Under the pieces are notes generated by a model. It was not told where the DNA came from and made no database searches. It saw nothing but the letters and a program-made list of their open reading frames with translations. Position numbers and translations under genes: made by a program. Positions 35,678 to 47,534 of a stretch of 64,000 bases of DNA are shown here, one piece after another. How positions within the stretch are numbered: the stretch's first letter is position 1; every line of letters begins with the position of its first letter. The stretch spans positions 73,232,690-73,296,689 of the forward strand of contig ML677341.1 in NCBI GenBank assembly GCA_007922305.1, read 5' to 3'. The stretch is from Dermatemys mawii. Its lineage: Eukaryota > Chordata > Testudines > Dermatemydidae.

Positions 35678-36569
35678 GGCCAGGTCTGTTCCACAGACCT
35701 TTTTCAATATAACTACGTTGCTCAGGGTGTGAAAAATCCACACTCCTGAGTGGTGTAGTTGTACCAACCTAACCCCTCATATAAACCAGCGCTGTGTAGA
35801 CGGGACAGCTTCTCCTGCCAGTTATAGCTACTGTCTCGGGGAAGTGGATTAACAATGCTGGTGGGAGAAGCTCTCTTATAAGTAGGGCCCTATGAAATTC
35901 GTGGTCCATTTTGGTCTATTTCACAGTCTTAAGATTTTAAAAATCATAAACTTCATTATTTCTGATATTTAAAACTGAAATTTCACAGTGTTGTAATTGT
36001 AGGGGTCCTGACCCAAAAAGGAGCTGGGTCAGAAGGTTGGGGGGGGGTTGTGGTACCTGTACCTTTACTTCTGCGCTGCTGCTGCTGATGGTGGCACTGC
36101 CTTCAGAGCTGGGCAGACAGAGGGTGGCAGCTACTGGCAGGGAGCCCAGCTCTGAAGGCAGAGCCGCTGCCACCAACAGCGCCGAAATAAAGATGGCATA
36201 GTATGGTATTGTCACCCTTACTTCTACACTGCTGCCTTCAGAGCTGGGCATCCAACCAACAGTTTCTGCTCTCTGGCTGCCCAGCTTTGAAGGCAGCACA
36301 GAAATAAGGATGGCAATACCATGACACCCCCCCCCCCCCCCAAAAAAAAAAAAGAAAGAAAAACCCCACCTTGCGAAACATACACACACCCGCAACTACC
36401 GTTTGGTCAGGACCCCCAAGTTGAGAAACGCTAGTCTCCCCCAGATTTCATGGTCCGTGATGCATTTTTCATGGCCATAAATTTGGTAGGGCCCTACCTA
36501 TTGCACAGGAGTGTCTTTGCTAAAGTGCTAGCGGTTGCACAATTGTAGCGCTATACGTGAAGACAAGCC
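35678..36569. mobile_element. PIF/Harbinger-like element, split by a later insertion
   Basis: The left end GGCCAGGTCTGTTCCACAG and the reverse complement of the right end GGCTTGTCTTCACGTATAGC form an imperfect inverted repeat. The internal word 'GTGTGAAAAATCCACACTCC' is shared with the relative at 44800-45035. The element is continuous from 35678 to about 35883 and from about 36496 to 36569; the middle is the inserted element below. Flanking trinucleotides are TAA and ATA, so the duplication is not clean. Confidence 0.6.
35884..36495. mobile_element. TIR element (AGGGCCCTA ends) nested in the Harbinger-like element
   Basis: Ends read AGGGCCCTATGAAATTCGTGG-like and, on the other strand, AGGGCCCTACCAAATTTATGG-like, an extended terminal inverted repeat. 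Inside lies a further inverted pair of GC-rich sequence built on 'TGCCTTCAGAGCTGGGCA' around about 36130 and 36240-36290. Poly-C and poly-A runs at 36327-36351 probably carry sequencing uncertainty. The ends are hAT-like, but no 8-bp duplication was found. Confidence 0.6.
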
Positions 36570-37164
36570 ATAAATGAAATGTTTGTCATCTCAGAGTCCC
36601 ATTGGAGCAGGTGTCCCCAGCCACCCCCGAGCTGGCACTAATTGGATCTCTGGACCTCATTCCGTTGCTCGTTTGCATTACCTGGTCTTGCTTGCCTCTG
36701 TCATTTTTCCCTGATTCTGCAGATGAGTTGCTCTTTTACTTCTACTGCCTTATCTAACTAAAGCTGTTTCCCCCTTCTTGACTTGCTTCTCTTCCCAGCC
36801 ACTTCCTGTTACGTTGTATGTTAAAACCTTCCTTATTTCTCTAGTCAAGTGACTACAAAGTGGTTTTTGTGGTATTTTATATGAAGGAAGTGAGATTTAA
36901 TAAATTTTTATATATATTTTATATCTGCAACAGCAGCAAACAGCTAGTATTTGGTATTAGGGTTCTGTGATGTGGCTCCTGGCTTGGTTTAGCTCAGCTC
37001 TTCTGTGATTTTATTACTTTTACATGCTGAGACTTTCATTAAAGAAAAATAGCCATTCAAGCAAAATTAACCATTAATATTTATTGTTGAGTTTTCCTAA
37101 ATAGTAAAGATCATCAAGATTTTTAAAATTAAACTTTACCTTTGTCTTCCATACAGTGTAAATG

Positions 37165-37585
37165 ACTTATGACTTATAAGGAGAGGCTGAGGGAACTGGT
37201 TATTGTTTAGTCTGCAGAAGAGAAGAATGAGGGGGGATTTGATAGCTGCTTTTGACTACCTGAAAGGGGGTTCCAAAGAGGATGGATTTAGACTGTTCTC
37301 AGTGGTAGCAGATGACAGAACAAGGAGTGATGGTCTCAAGTTGCAGTGGGGAGGTTTAGGATGGATACTAGGAAAAACTTTTTCGCTAGGAGGATGGTGA
37401 AGCACTGGAATGGGTTACCTAGGGAGGTGGTGGAATCTCCTCCTTTAGAGGTTTTTAAGGCCAAGCTTGACAAAGCCCTGGCTGAGATGACTTGGTTGGG
37501 GATTGGTTCTGCTTTGAGCAGGGGGTTGGACTAGATACCTCCTGAGGTCCCTTCTAACTCTGATATTCTATGATTCTAATTGATG
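37165..37585 (+). mobile_element. CR1 LINE 3' end
   Basis: Carries the CR1 polymerase C-terminus in decayed frames ('[20 protein letters not shown]', '[12 protein letters not shown]', '[16 protein letters not shown]') followed by the characteristic 3' end 'CTGATATTCTATGATTCTA'. It is a 5'-truncated copy in the TCF20 sense orientation, in the last intron. Confidence 0.93.
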
Positions 37586-38447
37586 GTGTGGCTGAGAAAT
37601 AATTGGATAATGGTCTAGCAGAGTGTGTTGCTAGTGTCTTTTGCAACTCTGTAAACTTGAGCAGACATGGAGCTGGCTTCTTTATGATAATCAGGGTGGA
37701 CTGTTTAAAATCAGTAATTTAAATTGCTTTTATTTAATCATATTTTAAATCCTAAACCAGGAAACCTTGATTAAGAGGATGGATTTTAATCTTGTTTTGC
37801 ATTTGTACTTTTTAGCTCTTTTGCTAAAGAGAGGTTGATTCTCACTGGCCGGTAACCATTAAAACATGCTGATTTGAAACAATATAACCTTTATGCTAAA
37901 ATTGGTGCTTCTTTTTCCTAATAAGGTGGATACACTGTATCTATACATATTTATTTAAATGGTTCTATAGCTTATCTTGCATTTATTGAGAGCGTCATTT
38001 TTTACATTTTATGATAGAAAATGATTGATGCATTTCTTATTTATTAATTTTTTTACTTGTTATTTGTATTAAGCTCTATTTGGATGGAAATTAAAATTCA
38101 ATTAAAACAGCATTTTAACTGTATTAAATATAACCACCTTAAATGTGCTTGATACTGAAGGGAAAAAAGTTTATCTAAAAGTTTATAAAAACCTGTTTTA
38201 GATGCAAAATTATCCAATTTATTAAAGGGAAGTATTGTCTGTAGTAAGTAGATTGAACTGATTGTTTCTGGTCCTGTGCCATTGAGGCTTTTAGAACTAG
38301 GAGATCGGATCCTCTCACACCTAGTTCTTATTTATAGATTGGAAGAGGAAGACGATCTTTCCTACTTTTTCAGTTCCGACTTGGTTTCTTAACTTTGAAT
38401 TAACTAGTAATTGAATCAAAGTAGTTGAATAAACTGAAATGAGGAAA

Positions 38448-38740
38448 AACAACAAGGAGTGCTTGTGGCACTTTAAAGACTAATAAATTTATTTGGGCAT
38501 AAGCTTTTGTGGGCTAGAATTTACTTAATCAGATGCATAGAGTGGAAAATACAGGAGCAGGTATAAAAACATGAAAAGATGGGAGTTGCCTTACCAACTG
38601 TGAGGCCAGTCTAACAAGACAATTCAATTAACAGTAGGTACCAAAGGAGGAAAAATAACTTTGGTAGTGGTAATGAGTGGCCCATTTCAAACAGTTGACA
38701 AGAAGGTGTGAGTAACAGTAGGGGGAAATAAGTCAAAATG
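38448..38740 (-). mobile_element. Penelope-like fragment with pLTR
   Basis: The minus strand reads 'TATGCATCTGATTAAG', 'CTAGCCCACAAAAGC', 'TTATGCCCAAATAAATTTAT' and 'TTAGTCTTTAAAGTGCCAC'. It is the pLTR with part of the upstream untranslated region ('GAAATGGGCCACTC', 'CAACTGTTTG'), parallel to the longer fragment at 53620-54330. Confidence 0.8.
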
Positions 38741-41700
38741 ATGACAAGGATTTGAGAATCGCACAGGGGAGAGGAAATGGGGGTAAAACCACAAGTATAT
38801 GAATACTGTGCCTGAAGCTGGGTGTTGCATTTCTCCCCACATCTTCTCCCAGATACTTCTAGTTTGGAGATACTGGTATCTCTCCCCCCACCTTTTTTAA
38901 AAGAGAATGTCTTAAGGATCCTTTCCTCTAATCTGGCCCTGCATTCTCTCCCCTCCAATCAAAGCTATTCTTTGTAAATTTGAATAAATATGATATGCAT
39001 GGTAATTTAGGGAATCTATCTTCTCACAGTGGGTCAGATGTGTCTCCTGTTGCTGTTATGGTGGAAATGGGCTGTAAAGTTGCCTGCTAGAATAGAAGGA
39101 TTTGTGGTGTTGGTGTGGTTGGGCTTTTTTCCTTTGTTCTTGGCTGCTTTCATTCTGATCCCGGTAGGGGAAAGGAGCCTGCACTCTAGTGCTCTGAATC
39201 AAGCCCAGGAATGGTAGTGGGTTGTGTGTATGTTTGATGCTTCTCTCTTCCTGAGCCAATTTGCCACTAGAACATTTGTATGAATTCCAGATATGGAGAG
39301 TGACTGTGTGTGAGTACTCCTGGTGCTCTGGGTTTTTTCCAGGAACAGAGAGGAACTTGATATATGGTGAGCCTGTTCCTTCCCTGAGTCAGTGCCTAAT
39401 GCTCTGGATTGCTTCCAGACATGGGCAAGTCACAGTTGTACAGAAGCTGGAGGCAGCAGCATAGGCTTATGATTGCACAATAATAAATACCAACAAGGAT
39501 TAGCTGCCTGAGCTGTTACTTCTAGGAATTTCCCTCTCTCCTTCAATATCATCTCCTCTTTATAATAGTCTGTTGTTTTTTTACATGCGTATGTTTTTTT
39601 TTTTCCTCCTTTGCCCTTGTATTGCTGCATGTGAGAATTTTAGCAATAGAGTAGTATGCTTGCTGGAATGGGATCTACTTTGTGCGCTGATACTCAGAAT
39701 AGTTTATCTTTTCATAGCACAGCCAGTTGGGAGTTCTGGAATTGTAACTGCCAGTAGTAGGCGTGTTTTATGCATGCACCCCACATGCTATTAACAGCAG
39801 TATATATGTTTGGCATAAGTTGCGGGGTTTGTTTTTGACCTGAGCTCATTTATGAGAGGGAAAGGATATATGAGTATTACATGAGCTACAACAAAGGACT
39901 GTTCTTGCAAAATAACTTAATCTTGGGTCTCAGGAAGGAATAGGATATTGAAATCTTTTAAGTTTTCTTAGCAGTAGCAACTTGTTAAGGGAGAGCGAGG
40001 TGTTTCCTAGAAAAGTGATCAGGAAATGTGGCTTTAATTGTGGAGAATTTGACTCCTGTTTTGAGCTACCTCAGTCCCAACTATACTTAAACTCCCAGAG
40101 TTCCGTATCTTCCTCATGGGATTTCTTGATCTGTACAGTTGAAATACTAAACATCCTAGAGCAGGATGGGCCAATCCAGAGTTTGAGGTTTTGCTGAAGA
40201 CACTCCAAGTCTGTTCCTTACACTAATCATACCCCTGCAGTCTGCAATCTACAACAGGAAAACAGCATAAGGAAATATAAACTATACATCAAATTTGGCT
40301 CATCCTCCCTCTAATGAGGACTAGTCACTTCAGGCAATTAATAACTGGACATAGAACCTGTTAACTCAGTCATCAGTTTCATTACAGTCCCAGGTTGGTA
40401 TTGGTTGAAAGTTGTTACAATCTGTTGGCTGACTAGTGATCTGTCTATATGAAAAGTGTTGGAGTCTCAGTCCATTTCCTAGTGGGCAGGTGTTAAATCA
40501 CTGATCCACCATCAAACTCATCCTGCTTGGGCCCCTTTGTTGCCAGTTTCCAGCAAACAGACTAAAGATCTTCTCACTGCAGGAAGTGGTTCTGTGTTAT
40601 AAGGCCTGTGGCTTGGTGATGGTAGGGGAAACATATGCTCCTGCGGCTGCCCTTCTGTAGCTAAACAGATTACAGTCTCCAGGGCTTGTTAATCCGATAC
40701 CTTTCACCACATAACATTTGTTGTAAAGAAATAACCACTATCATGCTTCTGTAAACTTAGCTCTTGGCATTACTGCTATGACAAGTTGTTGGGTAAGCTG
40801 CTCTGAAGTCCTCGTGGCTGTTACAAGGGTAACTATAAGTATACTAATATTGTTGTGTTCACTTTGTTTTGCAGGTTAGGCTGTTGAGATAAAAAGCGGT
40901 GGACATTCATGACTGAATGAAATCTCTCCCACTGTGCAGCCATGCCCCCTCTTGATGTGCCTGCCAATGCCAGCACTTCCTTCATAAATTCTTACATCAC
41001 ACTCAAGACTGGTGACATCACAGAATATGACCAAGGAGTCTGAACCAGCTGTTTCCATGGACACAAACTCCATAGTGACAATGGGGAGGGGAGGGAAAAA
41101 GAGGAAACAGGCGGGGGGAATTAAAGAGGGAGGGATAAAATATATATATATATATATAAAGATCTATTTTTTAGTCTTGGAAGACTTTGTTTTAAATGAA
41201 AGGTGCACTATCCCTTTTTATGCATTTGATTCAATATTAAAAACACAGATAAAGTCACAGTTTCTTCTAAGTACAGTAAATGTTAAGTCCAGAATCCAAA
41301 TGAGGCTCCTGAACTATTCCCCTTTTGTTGAAAAGGGAGTGGAATTTGCATTCCACTAACCAGAATTGTCTCCCTCCTCTTCTCCTCCAGCTTCAGGAAG
41401 AAGAGCTCAAGATTTAAAGAAAATAAAACAAAAATATCTTCTTTCATTACAAAACCGTCTGTGGGGTAGGAAGGGGGATTGGATGGCTGCAGACAATGAG
41501 TTCATATGTGTATGTGTGGGGAGTGAGTTTACAATATTTTTGTTTCAAAAAACACTATTTATTTTGATTAACAATAGAAGCTTGAAAAACATCTGACTCC
41601 TAGGTCATGCGACTTGTGAAGTAAAAGGTAGCTGCTGCTAGCCAAATACACCTCCTCCCCCCGCTTGTGGATATGTCTGCACCAAATGGTGGGGGGGGAG

Positions 41701-42095
41701 GGTGTTTCTGCCATTCGTGATAATGATGAACACCCCTGAATCATTCCAAGAAGCTGCCGTCTCTCTTGAAAGCAGGCTAGAGGAGGATGTTGATTTGTCT
41801 GCCAGGGTGGGAAGTTGAACAGGAAGTCTGAATGTTGATGGAATCAATGTGTGTTTAAATTGTCCAGGAAAGTTCAGTTAACCCTTCTTTAGTGTGTGGG
41901 TGGGGTTTTTGGGTTTTGTTGTTGTTTTCCGAAGGAAGGGAGAATGTCAATGTAATAGCCTATACCATATGGTTATTTTTTTTGTAAATTGTGTAATTTT
42001 TAAACATTTGAGTTTAAAAAAACAACAACAAATTTTCTCTTGTTAAGGCCTTACGAAGGGGTTAGTGCATCTTTCATGGGTTACTCTGCCATGGG

Positions 42096-42101
42096 AATAA
42101 A
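42096..42101 (+). terminator. TCF20: Polyadenylation signal AATAAA (proximal)
   Basis: AATAAA in the terminal exon, 67 bases before a second signal. It may give an alternative shorter 3'UTR. Confidence 0.5.
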
Positions 42102-42162
42102 ATAGCTGTTTCACAAACAGTTTTATATATAAAAAAAAAAAAAGCTTAAAAAACAAAAAACT

Positions 42163-42168
42163 AATAAA
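42163..42168 (+). terminator. TCF20: Polyadenylation signal AATAAA (distal)
   Basis: AATAAA followed within about 15-20 bases by likely cleavage and then a GT/T-rich stretch (42181-42205), the usual layout of a vertebrate poly(A) site. Confidence 0.65.
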
Positions 42169-42711
42169 CTTCATTTTAACCTTGTTTCCTTTTGTTTTGT
42201 GAATGTAACTTGGAGGGGGAGACATGCCAACATTTGGTGCCACCTTTTGGGTTGTTTGCCTTTTGTCATCTTTGTGTCTTTCCTTCATTAGTGAAATTTC
42301 CTTAACCTTCTGGACTGGCCAAGGAGGAGGGAGACAGTGAAATTTTTATTATTAGGATTTATATAGTACTGAGGCATAGCTAGACAGTAGGATCTCTTGA
42401 CTCACTGAACTCTCAGTTCCTGTGCAGTATTAGTACGCTACCTGCCTGACCTTGCCTTCACCCATAGGATGGTGCCGTGCCCCAATGACTTCACACACTG
42501 TGGTGCACGGTAGGGTGCTGTTGTAGAAGGAGCTGACCAGCATGACTTTGGATGTAGAATAGGGTTGAGGAGGTGAGGAAATCCTTTTTAAAAATGATGT
42601 TGTGTGTGCCTGTTTTGCTGCTTGCATTATGGAACATTCAGCATAAAATTAAATGTAGCGTATTATAATACTTTTAGATCTATCTGGAAAAAAATTGAGA
42701 CACTTGACAGT

Positions 42712-42863
42712 CAGGGTCAGATTTCCAATTAGGCACGTGTAGGAGCGCGGCATTCTAGGGACGCTTTACCTCTCTGACTCTGTGCAACACGAAGGTTAGC
42801 TGTAGGCGAGGGGGTGCTGAAGATGCTGTGCCTAGGGATGCGTAAGGAATAAATCCAGCCCTG
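42712..42863. mobile_element. hAT MITE with perfect 8-bp TSD
   Basis: A 152-bp element from CAGGGTCAGATTTCC to TAAATCCAGCCCTG, an imperfect inverted repeat. Identical duplications TTGACAGT flank it at 42704-42711 and 42864-42871. No coding capacity. It lies about 0.5 kb beyond the TCF20 poly(A) site. Confidence 0.92.
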
Positions 42864-43224
42864 TTGACAGTAATTATAGACGTTTACTACTGTCTTTGTT
42901 ATGTATTTGGAAAGAAGGGGCCTTATAAAAGTCCTCTACTTACCCTTATCCAGTAGTAGGCACTGAAGTCAAGCTTCTACTATTTTAGGAAATGTTTGTG
43001 ACATCTGTAACCAGTACTGAAAAAACATCAACTGCCTGTGTAGTCAGAACAAAATCATTTTCCACTCAGTGTGATTGAGTAAATGATTTTTTTTTCAAAT
43101 CAAGTGAAATTGGTGTTCTCTAGTGTCCGTTCTAACTCCACGTATCCCAAAACATAATTTCAGGGATTCCATTCATTATATTTGTGATGAATCTTCTGAG
43201 CAGTTGTAGGTCAGCAGACAGGAG

Positions 43225-43570
43225 TGTGATGAAATTTCTGAGAGTGATACTGGTGCTTTTCTGGCTGCTGAATGTGGGGCTCAAGGGCAGCCAGGAGAGG
43301 AAGGGTCCATGGCAGTTGAGAGGATGGTTGGAAACCTGGAGGAGAGCATCAGAGGCAGTTGTTCCTGCTGGCTGCCCAGGGTGACTGAGCTGAGGATTCC
43401 AGCATTGCTTGTATGCAGATGGGTCATGTTGATTTCAGAGTAACAGGACTCGTGTACAGATGTAAATAAAATAAATTACTCTGGACCTGACTCTGAGACA
43501 GGGTTTTCTTTCCAATGATGGAAACTGCCGCAAGACCCTGAACTCTGCTACCATTTGGCCAAAGTTCAAG
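43225..43570 (+). repeat. 5' LTR of the gypsy relic
   Basis: Aligns by eye with the 3' block at 47535-47875, with many substitutions and small gaps. The start is placed at TGTGATGAAATTTC and the end just before the primer-site-like TGGTATCAGAGAC. Borders are approximate. Confidence 0.55.
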
Positions 43571-44637
43571 ACTGGTATCAGAGACAGGGTTAAATTTCTA
43601 AGAAGAGAAAGCGTGAGCTGGTGTTCCTGTTGAATAAAGATGGAATAAGTCAGCATGGTGCTTACAGGAATCAAAGCTATCCAAGAGGCACTAAGAACAG
43701 TCCAGGAGGATTTAAAATGGTCTGTAGACTTCTCAGAAGGACTGAGATGTGCCTGGAATGCAGAGATCAGATCCAGACATTTGGAAATAAAAACTATTGA
43801 ATGAGAAGCTACGAAGGTTTTGAGGGGATTTGGGGACCTATGTATGAAATTTGTTTGTTTTGCCAACCCTGATTGAAGAGGTGAACAGCAACTTGATTAC
43901 CATATAGACCTTTTTTTTCCCCAAAAGAAATAGGAAAATACCAAAAGGCTTTGGTCAGCTTGGAATTTGCTTAACAAAGATGAGCTGCAGCAAAGACATG
44001 ATGAACTGTCTAGAGAAGAAAATCCAGGGCTTACAAACCACATTAAAGTCTGCTGCTTGGATGAGGAAATAAGCAAACCAGGCAAGCTGGGTCAGATATT
44101 GATGCTCTGCTGCATGGGACTTGCATATCGAGGTCTTCAAAACAAAACCAAGGATGCTGTGTGAGGTTGTGGAATGTGTGTCCTGCTGTGCAGTGCAGGA
44201 GGCAACTACTTCTATGTAAGGTTGTAGCTGTCCTATATGAGCCCTGTAGATACAGATCTGTAAATATGCATTATAGGGAAAAGGGGGTTGTGGATGGATT
44301 CATGATACTTTTGAATGATTTGTAATGGTATTAAATTTGTTCTGTAAAAAAAAGGAGATTGGCATGAAAAAAGGAAGTAGTTCAGTTGAATGATAGTACT
44401 ATGAAAAGATTATCCCCCAAAAGGATCCTTATAAAGTCAAAGGAAGACAGTATCACAAATGGCTAAAGGTAGACCCTCCACAAAGTAGGAAACAGACACC
44501 AAGCTACAAGGGGAAAGCTTGGTGACACAGGAGGTAACCCCGCAGTTTTCCTTTAGATATGGGCAGTTAATGAACAGCATTGGGAGTTTACCTATTGAAT
44601 ATGTAGTAGAGACTGTGTGCAGTGGTGTAGCTGTGTA

Positions 44638-44760
44638 TGTCTCAGGACATGAGAGAGACAAGTTGAGTGAGGTGATACCTTGTACTGGACCAACTTCTGT
44701 TGGTAAGAGACAAGCTTGCGAGCTTACACAGAGCTGCTCTTCAAGTCTGGGAAACTGGAT
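44638..44760 (-). mobile_element. Second Penelope pLTR type inside the gypsy relic
   Basis: On the minus strand: 'CTTGAAGAGCAGCTCTGTGT', 'AAGCTCGCAAGCTTGTCTC', 'CCAACAGAAGTTGGTCCAG', 'CTCACTCAACTTGTCTC'. This matches a widespread sauropsid repeat with a hammerhead-like arrangement (box 1, hairpin, then a box resembling GAAA, here GCAA). It differs from the 'GTGGGT' pLTR type found elsewhere in the window. Confidence 0.6.
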
Positions 44761-44799
44761 GTATGGCTTATTACAACAGTCTAGAAACTACTAACAGCC

Positions 44800-45035
44800 C
44801 CTTCCCACAAGCTGCTTCTCCCACTCTCTTCTTTTCCTCCCTACGACTGGAGGGGGGTGTTAAGCCACCTCCCTGAGAGGCGGTGGCTATATTGGCGGGA
44901 GAAGCTGTCCTGCCATGATAGCGCTGGGGCGGGGGTTATACCACCACTTAAGTTGGTATAACTACGTCACTTAGGAGGTGTGGATTTTTCACACCCCTGA
45001 GTGATATGCCAGTATAGGTCTGTAGTATAGACTAG
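44800..45035. mobile_element. PIF/Harbinger-like element in the gypsy relic
   Basis: Contains 'GGAGGTGTGGATTTTTCACA', 'GCGGGAGAAGCTGTCC' and 'TAAGTTGGTATAACTACGTC', the inverted counterparts of sequence in the 35678 element. Ends are eroded and were not fixed exactly. Confidence 0.6.
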
Positions 45036-45889
45036 ACTTTATTGTAGATACTGTCTCAAATACAATGGTTATCAGACCAAACATGCTAAAAATGCTAGAG
45101 AACAGAGGATCCAAAAATCAGACGGCCAAATTGAGCTCATATAGGGAGAGTAACTGGGAAACCAAACACCTTTCCAAAATTGGGGAAATTGGGTTTAAAC
45201 ATTGCATCTCTAGAATTGGAGCAAGATGTCTGGATAGCTGAGTGTGGGGATGAGCTGGTTACTGACTTGGATTTTACTATGGCTAATAGATGCCAGGAGA
45301 GGTGTCCATCTGAAAATTCTTTTTCAGACGTGGCTCATGTTTTGCAGATGTCAGATTATATGTAAAAGCAAATTGTCCTTCTCCCAGGTGTTGAAACTAT
45401 AGTGCCAATCATGTGTTTGGGATAGCTCCCTAGGAAGAGAAAATGGGGAATGGTTGAACTGTGTGGAGATGCGGGGTTTTTGGGGAATTTAAGCTACTAA
45501 AATTCTGGCCAACCTGACGAAGAGTCAAATTCCTGTTCAACTGCTGAATATTTCAGACAAACAACAAATAATGGAAAAAGAAAACCATAATGGCAAAAAT
45601 GGAACTGGAGAATTTGGTAAATGCTATCATCGAGAGACTCTCTAATGGAGAAAGGAGTGGAAGGTGATTTTTCCAGGGTGTATAAAGATGGTGTTCCAGT
45701 GCAGTGTTGTATGTGTAAATGAGCAGCAGGAAGATTTGAGAAACTTGCTTGTAAGGAACTGAGAGCTTTTCTCCCGTTCCAGAAGAGATGTGCTGTCCAG
45801 CTTACGACTGACACTGGAAGAAGGCAGCTCATCAAACAAGTGCTTCACCACTTACTGATTTCATAACAAGAAGGGTCTTTACAGGTCTT

Positions 45890-45990
45890 TAGGGAAGTGT
45901 ATAAGGAAGGTCTAATTGAAATTTCAAGTAGACCTTGGGCCAAACCTGTCTTTCTGTTAGGAAAAAATGTAGCATTAGATTTTATGTGGA
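45890..45990 (+). pseudogene. Gypsy reverse transcriptase, N-terminal motif remnant
   Basis: Across one frame change the + strand shows 'GLIEISSRPWAKPVFLL' and then 'KKCSIRFYVDHRKLS', the degraded start of the Ty3/gypsy RT core (P-W-A-S-P-V ... R-x-C-V-D-Y-R-x-L-N). It is cut just after this motif by the DNA transposon at 46003. Confidence 0.8.
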
Positions 45991-46002
45991 TCACAGAAAA
46001 TT

Positions 46003-46300
46003 AAGCATAGGTCTACTCAGCAGTGGGAGAGTGTTTCCCAGCACAGTTAGGCAGACACACTGTAGCTCTGATCAGGCTCTCTTAAAAATAGCAGTGGGGC
46101 TGTGGCTTTGTGGGTGGCAACCTGGGTTAGCTGCCTGAGTGCCTACCCAGGGGGTCAGGCAGTTGTATTGAGGCAACTAGCCCATGCCCCTGCAGTCCCG
46201 CTGCTATTTTTAGTGTGCTCACTTGAGCAGAGCTAGCGTGTGTGTGTCTACCTGAGCCGGGAAGCTCCCTCCTAGCTGCAGTGTAGACTTTATGTAGCTG
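46003..46300. mobile_element. TIR DNA transposon interrupting the gypsy RT
   Basis: The left end TAGGTCTACTCAGCAGTGG and the reverse complement of the right end AAAGTCTACACTGCAGCT form an imperfect inverted repeat of the PIF/Harbinger-like turtle style. An internal inverted pair 'TTAAAAATAGCAGTGGGGCT' / 'AGTCCCGCTGCTATTTTTAG' lies at 46082 and 46195. It separates two parts of the gypsy polymerase, so it is younger than that element. Confidence 0.65.
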
Positions 46301-46584
46301 AAAAGATTTTTATCCTTTGCCATGAATGGGATAAGATCCTGGATGATGCAGTAATAGTACCTAGATCTTACATAGTGGCTTTTACCAGTAGAGCTCAAGG
46401 CACTTTACAAAGGAGGTCACTATCATATCTCCATTTTACAGGTGGGGCAAATGGCACAAAGAAGCAGGTTAAATCTGGCTTTCTTCACTGGATCTTGAGA
46501 GCAGTTGTTGACAGGTGGCAGTAGATCCAAAATGGCGAGAGAAGACAACTGTCTTTGTAGCGGGATAGGAACTGTCAATGTAAA

Positions 46585-46790
46585 GTAATGGCTATTGGCT
46601 TGTGTAATGCCCTTCCCCGTTTTGAGAGGCTCCTAGTGAGGATATTGTGTCGTATGCTCCTTTCAGCTCACCTGGAAGATATCCTGCGGCATGCTACAAT
46701 TTCTAATCCAGAATTGATAAATTTACCGATGGCCTGTGATAAATTTGAGTGCCAATTGAAAATGGAATCCAAAGGACTGTGAGTTGTTTC
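46585..46790 (+). pseudogene. Gypsy reverse transcriptase, catalytic-region remnant
   Basis: The frame from 46588 reads 'IGLCNALPRFERLLVRIL' and then 'SAHLEDILRHA', the degraded form of the RT block F-G-L-x-N-A-P-x-x-F-x-R-L-M followed by Y-L-D-D-x-L. The two catalytic aspartates are lost (Y-L-D-D has become H-L-E-D). Confidence 0.8.
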
Positions 46791-47009
46791 AAAAAGTTAC
46801 CCTGGTAGGGTACATAGTCGAGGAGGAGGGCATTTCCACTGACAGAAAATTGTCAGCACAGAACGGACCAGCTCTTCAGATGCTGACAGATTGCACAACC
46901 ATGGACGATTCAGTTGTGGGTTTGCTAAATTGCATAGAATGGGAGTAGAAGGGAAAATATTTCAGCACCCACTGGTTGTGAATTGGTGTTTCTATTTTAG
47001 CCTGTCTGT

Positions 47010-47300
47010 TACAGAAATCCCTTTTGGATTAGACACGTGCTCATGAGTGTAGATTGGGGGCTGGATTGGCACAAGAACTTGAAGGATTTGAAAGGGTCTC
47101 ACTTATAGTGAAAAGGCTAAGCACTCATGCTGAACATGGATTGAGGACCCCAGTGTCCCTCTTGTATGCAGCTCCAGAAGAGAACAAAAGGAATTTGGAT
47201 CATTTGGACTATGTAGAAATGCTACAAGCCAGAAACACACAGTACACAAAAAAGGAGGAACTCGCTAAAGTTGTTGACAACAACTGTTATTAATTGGCAC
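47010..47300 (+). pseudogene. Gypsy RNase H remnant
   Basis: 'PFGLDTCS' followed in another frame by 'GAGLAQELEGFERVSLIVKR' parallels the RNase H opening of Ty3/gypsy polymerases (P-F-x-L-x-T-D-A-S ... G-A-V-L-x-Q). Stops and a frame change are present. Confidence 0.7.
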
Positions 47301-47534
47301 AAGTATGTCAATAACTGGAACAAATCCTGCAGTGCCAATGACCCCTGTGAAAATGGCTGGCGCATGGGATCAACCACGGTGGGACACCCAAACTGTGCAG
47401 GGTATGATTGGCAGACCTGGGCTTTGAGCTGATGGTATATGGCAGTCGTCTGTCACAAGGATCTTCTAGTAGGTTAAATATGATAGCGAGGATACATTCT
47501 TTTCAGAGAGCCATGTGAAGAATCTACCAAGCAC

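Larger units (their letters stand above)
40875..42185 (+). other. TCF20: TCF20 terminal exon, mainly 3'UTR
   Basis: Begins after a good acceptor (ACTTTGTTTTGCAG) and is free of transposons, unlike almost everything around it. If spliced to the donor at 34713/34714 it supplies three extra codons and the stop at 40885-40887; if the stop at 34715 is used it is entirely untranslated. It contains a TA repeat (41138-41158) and ends at two AATAAA signals. A GT/T-rich downstream element (CTTGTTTCCTTTTGTTTTG) follows the second. The call rests on splice site, position, repeat-free character and polyadenylation signals. Transcript data would confirm it. Confidence 0.75.

Noticed and set aside
40876..41073. 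65-codon minus frame at the start of the TCF20 terminal exon
   Set aside because: Antisense to a likely UTR exon, no domain, no splice or promoter context.
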